The translations under genes were made by a program, and so were the position numbers. Positions 1 to 4,768 of a DNA stretch of 11,611 nucleotides are shown piece by piece (the stretch's first letter is position 1; the number at the start of each line of letters is the position of its first letter). This stretch comes from an uncultured Collinsella sp. GTDB taxonomy: Bacteria > Actinomycetota > Coriobacteriia > Coriobacteriales > Coriobacteriaceae. A model generated the notes under the pieces. The model had not been told where the DNA came from. It ran no database searches and worked only from the letters and a program-made list of their open reading frames with translations. Where the stretch lies: positions 1-11,611 of the forward strand of contig UQTN01000064.1 of NCBI GenBank assembly GCA_900543945.1. The letters are read 5' to 3'.

Positions 1-476
1 CCGCGCCCAAGCCCGCCTCGCCCGCGCCCAAGTCGTCTGACCTGGGCAAAGCCCCCTGGTTACGCTCCGACAACCCTGCCGGCGCTCCTGCCACGGGCAA
101 GCTCCCGACCGAGCCCGCGCCCCGTGCGCCCGAGCGCTCTGCCGCTCCCAAATCTCAGCCTGTCGCGTCGTCTGCGCCGTGGGAATCCGAGCAGGTGCCC
201 TACGACGACGCCATGGTCGGCGGCTTCGCGGGCGATGCGAGCGGGGACGATCTTCCTCCATTCGACGTGCCGGGTGCGGCGTCCGCGCCCAAGTCCGCTG
301 TAGCTGCCCCCAAAGAGGAGGACGCTCCTGCAGCTCCCTGGGAGTCCAATCCCGGCGCGGGCAGTCCCTTCGGCCATCAAGGCGCAGCCCCAAGCATCCC
401 GCAGACCGAGGACGAGGCCAAAGCCCTCATCCGCAGCGTCTTCGGCCAGTCCACCATCTTCAAGCCGGTGGAGTAG
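1..476 (+). CDS. dnaX: DNA polymerase III subunit gamma/tau, C-terminal part (5' end outside window)
   Basis: The reading frame is open from base 3 and ends with TAG at 474-476, giving about 157 C-terminal residues; the ATPase and clamp-loader domains lie upstream of the window. What is visible is a low-complexity Pro/Ala/Ser-rich tail, typical of tau linkers, and a short less-disordered end (ALIRSVFGQSTIFKPVE) of the kind that closes many DnaX proteins. Three APW motifs recur (51-59, 174-188, 333-347), the last two as APWES. Tau normally links the clamp loader to the polymerase and helicase at the replication fork. The call rests mainly on tail style and on ybaB and recR lying downstream, the well-known dnaX-ybaB-recR order, although here two extra genes intervene. 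No conserved catalytic domain can be checked, so another Pro/Ala-rich protein cannot be fully excluded. No terminator is evident in the 21 bp before the convergent gene. Confidence 0.72.
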   Translation, partial: APKPASPAPKSSDLGKAPWLRSDNPAGAPATGKLPTEPAPRAPERSAAPKSQPVASSAPWESEQVPYDDAMVGGFAGDASGDDLPPFDVPGAASAPKSAVAAPKEEDAPAAPWESNPGAGSPFGHQGAAPSIPQTEDEAKALIRSVFGQSTIFKPVE

Positions 477-497
477 CTGCGCAGGCGGGTATACTGC

Positions 498-971
498 TCA
501 AGAAGAGATCTCTTTGTCCGGGCGCATCTGTATTTCGGACATGTGTAGCGTGGTGCCGTGTATGTCGCATTCGAGCAGACAGGTACGTGACGGTCGGCCT
601 AGGATGCTGAGGTCGATGCGATACGTCGCATGGCTGTCTGCGTACTCGACTTGTTCGGCGCTGACGATTGCTCCGATTGTCAGATAGTCACCTGGCTCGG
701 CATCGACTATCTTGGAGTCTTTTATCTCGACCTTGAACTCTTGGTAGAGGGACGGGCTGTTGTAGTAAACGGTTCGGGTTCCGTCGGTGCATTCATCGGT
801 CGCTTCCCATTTGACGACGGGCTGGTCCGAGCTGGCTATCAGCAGTTCTGCTCCAAAAGCTATGGCATGGGTGATGACAACCAGCAATGCCCAGCCGACA
901 AAGAGATAGAGAACCACATATGCAACGGGGTGTTTTGAGCGGATGTTTTGGAGCGCGTCGGGGGCATTCAT
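498..971 (-). CDS. Hypothetical single-pass membrane protein
   Basis: A protein of 157 residues. The ATG at 971 is preferred because GAGG lies about 6 nt upstream; the TTG at 1004 would add 11 residues but has no ribosome site. Residues 1-16 are polar with basic residues, residues 17-46 form a strongly hydrophobic stretch (one long transmembrane helix or uncleaved signal anchor), and the remaining roughly 110 residues are acidic and mixed polar with a beta-like pattern and three cysteines (C61, C131, C135). The C-terminal domain is probably outside the cell, with possible disulfides. The gene converges on dnaX (21 bp between stops) and diverges from the ATPase gene at 1162, sharing a 190-bp control region. 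Its base composition is more A/T-rich than that of flanking housekeeping genes. I do not recognise a family; a role linked to the ATPase is only inferred from position. Confidence 0.7.
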   Translation of the reverse strand: MNAPDALQNIRSKHPVAYVVLYLFVGWALLVVITHAIAFGAELLIASSDQPVVKWEATDECTDGTRTVYYNSPSLYQEFKVEIKDSKIVDAEPGDYLTIGAIVSAEQVEYADSHATYRIDLSILGRPSRTCLLECDIHGTTLHMSEIQMRPDKEISS

Positions 972-1004
972 GGGGCACCTCAAATTGCTATCTTTGACAA
1001 TCAA

Positions 1005-1013
1005 ATTTTACCA
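1005..1013 (-). promoter_or_regulatory. Extended -10 promoter element for the minus-strand membrane protein gene
   Basis: Read on the minus strand the sequence is TGGTAAAAT, a TGnTANNNT extended -10. It would start transcription near 998 and leave a leader of about 27 nt before the ATG at 971. No convincing -35 hexamer sits upstream, as is usual for extended -10 promoters. This is motif matching only. Confidence 0.4.
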
Positions 1014-1055
1014 TGCCGTCATGAGTGCCACCTCGAGCGGCGGTTTAGCATTTTG

Positions 1056-1103
1056 CTATCTAGCTGGATGCAGAAAATGCCGGGTTCCGGCCCTGCTAGA
1101 TAG
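1056..1103. repeat. Nested inverted repeat in the divergent spacer
   Basis: Three inverted repeats nest inside one another: CTATCTA (1056-1062) with TAGATAG (1097-1103), GCAG (1070-1073) with CTGC (1093-1096), and GCCGG (1079-1083) with CCGGC (1087-1091) around a GTT loop. The outer arm can be extended to 9 bp (CTATCTAGC with GCTAGATAG) if the GCAG/CTGC pair is not used. TTGCTATCT also occurs as a direct copy at 985-993 and 1053-1061. It could be an RNA or cruciform hairpin, a REP-like element or a protein target. No T-run follows it, so a terminator is unlikely. Confidence 0.55.
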
Positions 1104-1113
1104 ATCTTGAGAT

Positions 1114-1163
1114 ATTATGCAAGTGTGAATTATTCGACATTGCATAATTCGGGAGTGCATAAT
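1114..1163. promoter_or_regulatory. Triple TGCATAAT repeat, candidate operator overlapping the ATPase gene start
   Basis: ATTATGCAA (1114-1122) is a perfect inverted copy of TTGCATAAT (1140-1148), and TGCATAAT appears again directly at 1156-1163, 15 bp after the copy at 1141. The last copy runs into the ATG at 1162, and the GGGAG ribosome site (1151-1155) lies between the two direct copies. A TATTAT hexamer at 1113-1118 inside the first copy could be a -10. A factor binding these sites would cover the promoter and start of the ATPase gene, so autoregulation is plausible but unproven. Confidence 0.5.
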
Positions 1164-2568
1164 GTTTGTCGGACGCGAAGCAGAGCTTGCAAAACTCGAA
1201 TCCCTTTATGAGCAGCGTTCATTTCAGATGGCCGTCGTGTACGGTCGTCGACGCGTGGGAAAGACGACGCTGATTAACGAGTTCTGCCGCGGTAAAAGGA
1301 CGTTCTCGTTTACCGCTCTCGAGCAAAGCGACGCCGACAACCTTGCGGATTTTAATCGTGCTATCACTAGCTTTTTCAATCTCCCCGCATCGATTGGCGG
1401 GTTCTCTTCCTGGACTGACGCGCTTTCCTTCATCGCCGACCGAGCGCGCACCGAGCGGTTTGTCTTTGTGTTCGACGAGTTTCCCTATGCGGCGATGCGC
1501 AACGAGGCGCTGCCCTCGATTTTCCAGGTCGCCATCGACCGGGCCTTCAGGGAAACGAACGCATTTCTCATTCTTTGCGGCAGCAATCAGGGTTTTATGG
1601 AAAGCAATGTGCTGGGACGCAAAAGCCCCCTGTTTGGCCGGCGCACGGCTCAAATCAAGGTGCGCGACCTTGGATTTAGGGATGCAGCCAAGATGCTTCC
1701 GGGTCTGAGCGCTCATGAGGCTTTTAAATTTTACGGCTGCTTTGGCGGTGTCCCGTACTATCTGCAGCAGCTGGATTCGAGCATGGGACTCAAGGAGAAT
1801 CTGGCCCGGCTTTACTTCGATCCCATGGGGTTTCTCTATGGCGAGCCTGAGGGCCTGATTCGTCAGGAGTTTCAGGAGCCGGCAATGTATAACTCGATTT
1901 TGCGGGCTGTGGCTGCCGGTGCAAACCGCGCAAAGCAGATCGCAGATCGCGTGGGTGTTGCCCAGACAACGTTGCCCCGCTATCTCAAGGCACTGGAATC
2001 GGTGGGAATTATCGAAAAGGTCGTTCCGTTTGGCGAGAGTGTCGAAACCAGCAAGCGCGGAATCTATCGGCTTTCCGAGCCGTGCTATGCATTTTGGTTC
2101 CGGTTCGTCATGCCGTATTCGTCCGATATCGAGGCCGGTTTGGGCCAGGCAGTTGTCAACGCGCTTCCAGAAGAGCAACTGAACGAATACCTGGGTCATC
2201 GGTTTGAGGCGTTGTGTGCCGAGTGGCTGGTTGAGCAGGCGAAACAGGGCAAGTTGCCAATTCCGGCAACGGCAGTGTCGTCGTGGTGGGGAACGAATCC
2301 CGACAAACGGGCTCAGGATGATATCGATGTTTTAGCTGCCGATCGGGTGTCAAAGCGTCTGGTGATCGGGGAGTGCAAATACAGGGAATCGTTTGACGAG
2401 TCGTCAGAGATTGACGACCTCGAAAGTAAACGAGGCCTGGTAAAAGGGTTCACCGCCTCTCATTTCATGCTGTTTTGCAAGCATGATGTGAGCGCCGCGA
2501 CAAAAAAGAAGCTCGCCGCACGCGAAGATTGGCAAATCGTCACGCTCAAGGACATGTATATCGACTGA
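1162..2568 (+). CDS. AAA+ ATPase with winged-helix region and PD-(D/E)XK-like C-terminus (archaeal ATPase / DUF234 type)
   Basis: A protein of 468 residues; the ATG follows GGGAG by 6 nt. The N-terminal ATPase shows the family's FVGREAEL opening, Walker A GRRRVGKT (residues 28-35, Lys34), Walker B FVFVFDE (Asp105, Glu106) and a sensor-like CGSN (139-142). Residues about 240-305 look like a winged helix-turn-helix (RAKQIADRVGVAQTTLPRYL). The C-terminal domain has a nuclease-like signature: Glu349, DIDV (Asp389), then GECKY (Glu404, Lys406), matching the E...D...ExK pattern of PD-(D/E)XK folds. This order is typical of the broadly distributed archaeal-type ATPase/DUF234 family, whose function is largely unknown and which is often found in accessory DNA. 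The gene diverges from a membrane protein gene and lies between dnaX and ybaB. No terminator is seen after it, so readthrough into ybaB is possible. Whether it cuts DNA is inference. Confidence 0.85.
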   Translation: MFVGREAELAKLESLYEQRSFQMAVVYGRRRVGKTTLINEFCRGKRTFSFTALEQSDADNLADFNRAITSFFNLPASIGGFSSWTDALSFIADRARTERFVFVFDEFPYAAMRNEALPSIFQVAIDRAFRETNAFLILCGSNQGFMESNVLGRKSPLFGRRTAQIKVRDLGFRDAAKMLPGLSAHEAFKFYGCFGGVPYYLQQLDSSMGLKENLARLYFDPMGFLYGEPEGLIRQEFQEPAMYNSILRAVAAGANRAKQIADRVGVAQTTLPRYLKALESVGIIEKVVPFGESVETSKRGIYRLSEPCYAFWFRFVMPYSSDIEAGLGQAVVNALPEEQLNEYLGHRFEALCAEWLVEQAKQGKLPIPATAVSSWWGTNPDKRAQDDIDVLAADRVSKRLVIGECKYRESFDESSEIDDLESKRGLVKGFTASHFMLFCKHDVSAATKKKLAAREDWQIVTLKDMYID

Positions 2569-2604
2569 GGTAGCGTGACCACCCCGCTCGCTTGCCCCGC
2601 GCCG

Positions 2605-2613
2605 TGGTACGAT
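2605..2613 (+). promoter_or_regulatory. Extended -10 promoter element upstream of ybaB
   Basis: TGGTACGAT fits the extended -10 pattern and would start transcription near 2620, giving a leader of roughly 70 nt before ybaB. TTGCCC at 2592 is too close to serve as its -35. A promoter here would let ybaB-recR be expressed despite the genes lying between them and dnaX. The leader also holds a small perfect hairpin, GCTGC (2644-2648) with GCAGC (2653-2657). Confidence 0.4.
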
Positions 2614-2688
2614 TTTTGAGTTTGAAAGTCCCGTCGCGCTCCGGCTGCCCTTGCAGCTTGTCGCGCGGCCGCACGTAAAGGAGCCATC

Positions 2689-3009
2689 ATGGCCGGTATG
2701 AACATGCAGCAGATGATGAAGCAGGCTCGCAAGATGCAGGAGCAGCTTGCCGCCGCGCAGGAAAACCTTAAGTCCCAGACCGTTGACGCCTCTGCCGGCG
2801 GCGGCATGGTCAAGGTGACCGTTAACGGCGAGATGGAGCTCGTCAACCTCACCATCGATCCCGATACGCTCGATCCCGAGGACGTCGATATGCTGCAGGA
2901 CATGATCATGGCTGCCGTCAACGAGGCCGTCCGCGGTGTCAACGAGCTCGCCAACAAGCAGATGGGCGCCATCACCGGCGGCCTCAACATCCCGGGCATG
3001 CCGTTCTAA
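2689..3009 (+). CDS. ybaB: YbaB/EbfC family nucleoid-associated DNA-binding protein
   Basis: A protein of 106 residues, the usual family length, starting at an ATG 5 nt after AAAGGAG (2677-2683). The Met/Gln-rich helical start (MQQMMKQARKMQEQL), the central GGGMVKVTVNGEMELVNLTIDP beta segment (residues about 37-59) and the helical end with a Gly/Pro/Met-rich tip (GGLNIPGMPF) are the hallmark of YbaB/EbfC. These small dimers bind DNA without strong specificity and help organise the nucleoid; the gene commonly sits between dnaX and recR. Here recR follows after 13 bp, so the two are surely cotranscribed, while dnaX is separated by about 2.2 kb carrying two unrelated genes. Confidence 0.95.
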   Translation: MAGMNMQQMMKQARKMQEQLAAAQENLKSQTVDASAGGGMVKVTVNGEMELVNLTIDPDTLDPEDVDMLQDMIMAAVNEAVRGVNELANKQMGAITGGLNIPGMPF

Positions 3010-3022
3010 GACGCGCATATAT

Positions 3023-3619
3023 ATGAGTGCCAACCATAGTCTGCAAAAATTGCTCGATGAGCTGGGCCGTCTGCCGGGCATTGGTCCCAAGTCGGCCCAG
3101 CGCATCGCCTATTACCTGCTCGAGGCCGATGCCGAGGAGGCGCGCCGCCTGGCCGAGGCCATCCTGGAGGTTAAGCAGGAGGTTCACTTTTGCAGCCGCT
3201 GCTTTAACTACGCCACGGCCGACGAGTGCTCCATCTGCCAGGATTCGATGCGCGATACCACTCGCATTTGCGTGGTGGGCGAGCCGCGCGATGTCCAGGC
3301 GATCGAGCGCACGGGCAGCTACCACGGTCTCTACCACGTATTGGGCGGCGTGATCAGTCCCATGGACAAGATCGGCCCCGAGCAGCTGCACATTCGCGAG
3401 CTGCTGGCACGCTTGGGCCACGAGGACATCCACGAGGTCATCATCGCCACCAACCCCAATATTGAGGGCGAGACCACGGCGAGCTACCTGGCCCGCACTA
3501 TCAAGCCGCTGGGCGTCGAGGTGTCGCGTCTGGCGAGCGGCCTGCCCGTGGGCGGCGACTTGGAGTATGCCGACGAGCTTACGCTTGGACGCGCCATCGA
3601 GGCCCGTCGCACGATTTAG
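3023..3619 (+). CDS. recR: Recombination mediator protein RecR
   Basis: A protein of 198 residues, the normal length. The start at 3023 is chosen because the family begins with a short polar stretch followed by the helix-hairpin-helix; the frame runs upstream into ybaB, but that extension reads as out-of-frame ybaB sequence. Domains in order: helix-hairpin-helix DNA-binding motif (LGRLPGIGPKSAQRIAYYLL, residues 14-33), a four-cysteine zinc site (C57, C60, C69, C72), a Toprim domain beginning RICVVGEPRDV (Glu87) with TNPNIEGETTASYLA further on, and the Walker-B-like C-terminus. RecR works with RecO (and RecF) to load RecA on gapped DNA. No Shine-Dalgarno sequence is visible in the 13 bp after the ybaB stop, so translation is probably coupled to ybaB. 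Confidence 0.96.
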   Translation: MSANHSLQKLLDELGRLPGIGPKSAQRIAYYLLEADAEEARRLAEAILEVKQEVHFCSRCFNYATADECSICQDSMRDTTRICVVGEPRDVQAIERTGSYHGLYHVLGGVISPMDKIGPEQLHIRELLARLGHEDIHEVIIATNPNIEGETTASYLARTIKPLGVEVSRLASGLPVGGDLEYADELTLGRAIEARRTI

Positions 3620-3657
3620 GTGGCGAGTCTGCTCCTGCCGTATGTCTTCATTGCGAC

Positions 3658-3684
3658 GCACGGGGTAGTCATAATTCCCCGTGC
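3658..3684. terminator. Stem-loop downstream of recR (weak terminator candidate)
   Basis: GCACGGGG (3658-3665) pairs perfectly with CCCCGTGC (3677-3684) around an 11-nt loop. The following bases are mixed rather than a T-run, so termination would be inefficient. It could instead protect the 3' end of the ybaB-recR message. Confidence 0.4.
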
Positions 3685-3696
3685 GACTGTAAGTTT

Positions 3697-3779
3697 GTTG
3701 TGCAACAAAGATGCTTTATATCCGCTTATCGCATGGATGCTTCCACTCGCATCCTTAATTTGCCCATTCGTTGCGCAAC
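3697..3779. promoter_or_regulatory. Paired palindromes GTTGYGCAAC, candidate operators
   Basis: GTTGTGCAAC (3697-3706) and the perfect palindrome GTTGCGCAAC (3770-3779) differ at one base and start 73 bp apart, close to seven helical turns. The first copy is extended by flanking symmetry (TTTGTTG with CAACAAA). The second overlaps a possible -35 hexamer (TTGCGC, 3771-3776) of the promoter for the downstream three-gene unit. This is the layout of a dimeric regulator with looping; the regulator is not identifiable from this window. Confidence 0.5.
3735..3761 (+). terminator. Small hairpin followed by T-rich run, second terminator candidate for recR
   Basis: GGATGC (3735-3740) pairs with GCATCC (3749-3754) around an 8-nt loop and is followed by TTAATTT. 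The stem is only 6 bp, so it is a modest intrinsic terminator at best. It is placed sensibly between recR and the next promoter. Confidence 0.35.
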
Positions 3780-3801
3780 CTTTTGGGTTCGCTGATACAC
3801 T
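3771..3801 (+). promoter_or_regulatory. Candidate promoter of the secreted protein-kinase-FHA unit
   Basis: TACACT (3796-3801) preceded by TG at 3793-3794 forms an extended -10. TTGCGC (3771-3776) is a possible -35, though the spacer of 19 bp is long. Transcription would start near 3808, leaving a leader of about 55 nt that contains the 3824-3841 hairpin. Confidence 0.35.
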
Positions 3802-3823
3802 CAAATATGGATTCGAATGAATG

Positions 3824-3850
3824 CGCCGCTCCCGAGCGGCGTGTTTTGTT
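3824..3850 (+). terminator. Terminator-like hairpin with T-rich tail just before the ribosome site (possible attenuator)
   Basis: CGCCGCTC (3824-3831) and GAGCGGCG (3834-3841) form a perfect stem; sterically this means about 7 bp with a 4-nt loop. TGTTTTGTT follows, and the GGAGGAG ribosome site starts at 3851. The structure looks like an intrinsic terminator but lies inside the leader of the next gene if the promoter at 3771-3801 is real. It may end recR readthrough, attenuate the downstream unit, or both. Confidence 0.5.
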
Positions 3851-3862
3851 GGAGGAGAACGC

Positions 3863-4768
3863 ATGCGGCCCGGTGGCACTCAGACAAAGCGCGGCGCCGC
3901 GATGCGCATGCGACGCCGACTGGGCTTGGCGCCGCGGGCGTACGCACTGCTGTCTTGCTCGCTGGTACTGGTCATAGCTGGCGTTTCTGTCTATGGCATG
4001 ACCGTGCCGTCCATGATGCAGGCGCATGCCGCACGCGAACCGCGCGTGGGGCATGAAGTCAAAAGCGATCTGGGCACCACGACTGGATATGCTTGGGCAA
4101 GTGTGGTCGCGCATATTGTGTTTGGCACTGACGACGCGGACGGCGCCGAGGCCCCGGACAACGAAGTCACGCTTGCCAATGGTAAAACCATCGTGCTCAC
4201 CAACACCAAGATCATCGATCGGTTGTCCAACAATAGCGTGGCGGCAACGGTGAATAAGGTCGAGCAGCAGAAGGAGCAGGACGCCCAGCAGTCCGGAAAG
4301 CCCGGTAGCTCGGATACTTCTGGCTCCGGCTCGGATTCATCGAGTTCGGGCGGCGGCTCTGGGTCGGGTTCCTCTACTGGAGGGTCTGGAAACGGCGGAT
4401 CGACGGGCGGCAACACTGATAACGATGCAAACTCCGGCGGCCTTTCCGCTGCTGAGGAAGAGAGCATTCACCGTTGGCTTGTGACCAAGTACAACATGCT
4501 CGACGGCTATGTTTCTCGTGCCAATGACGTGGTTTCGACCTATAACTCTACGGGAGATCCCAGGCCGTGCGACAGCCTGGTCGGGGAGATGTTTGTCATT
4601 CGAGCCGAGTTCGGTCGTCAGACATTCTCGCCCCGGTCAAAGTGGTATCAGCAGTATGCCAATCTGTGGGGCTGTTACACCAACCTGTGTCAATGGGTCG
4701 GCCATTACGGCGATGATGACGTCGCGCTCGGTAACTTCAACAATAACGTGGCGGCGCTTGCCCTATGA
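3863..4768 (+). CDS. Hypothetical secreted or membrane-anchored protein with Ser/Gly linker
   Basis: A protein of 301 residues; the ATG lies 5 nt after GGAGGAG (3851-3857), which decides against the upstream in-frame ATG at 3821. The N-terminus is very basic (about residues 9-25), followed by a hydrophobic segment (26-48) and an AHA-A sequence (54-57) that could be a signal peptidase site; it may equally remain as an anchor. Residues about 60-145 form a polar domain, residues about 146-193 an almost pure Ser/Gly/Asp/Thr/Asn linker, and residues 194-301 a Trp/Tyr/Cys-containing helical domain (C236, C275 and C280 region, NLWGCYTNLCQW). The linker suggests the terminal domain is held away from the membrane. 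Its stop overlaps the kinase start by 4 bp (ATGA), tying it to kinase signalling, perhaps as sensor, ligand or substrate. No family recognised. Confidence 0.8.
   Translation: MRPGGTQTKRGAAMRMRRRLGLAPRAYALLSCSLVLVIAGVSVYGMTVPSMMQAHAAREPRVGHEVKSDLGTTTGYAWASVVAHIVFGTDDADGAEAPDNEVTLANGKTIVLTNTKIIDRLSNNSVAATVNKVEQQKEQDAQQSGKPGSSDTSGSGSDSSSSGGGSGSGSSTGGSGNGGSTGGNTDNDANSGGLSAAEEESIHRWLVTKYNMLDGYVSRANDVVSTYNSTGDPRPCDSLVGEMFVIRAEFGRQTFSPRSKWYQQYANLWGCYTNLCQWVGHYGDDDVALGNFNNNVAALAL

Noticed and set aside
503..514. 12-bp palindrome AAGAGATCTCTT at the end of the minus-strand gene
   Set aside because: There is no loop and no strong stem for a terminator, and it lies inside coding sequence.
1219..2199. 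A 326-residue minus-strand frame opposite the ATPase gene
   Set aside because: The plus-strand gene has complete Walker motifs; the opposite frame shows no domain or start signals.
2404..3105. Minus-strand frames opposite the ATPase end, ybaB and the recR start
   Set aside because: They span three real genes and read as histidine/leucine-rich shadow sequence.
3620..3820. A 66-residue frame starting with GTG directly after recR
   Set aside because: It has no ribosome site, begins right after the recR stop and crosses hairpins and palindromes, so it is more likely intergenic.
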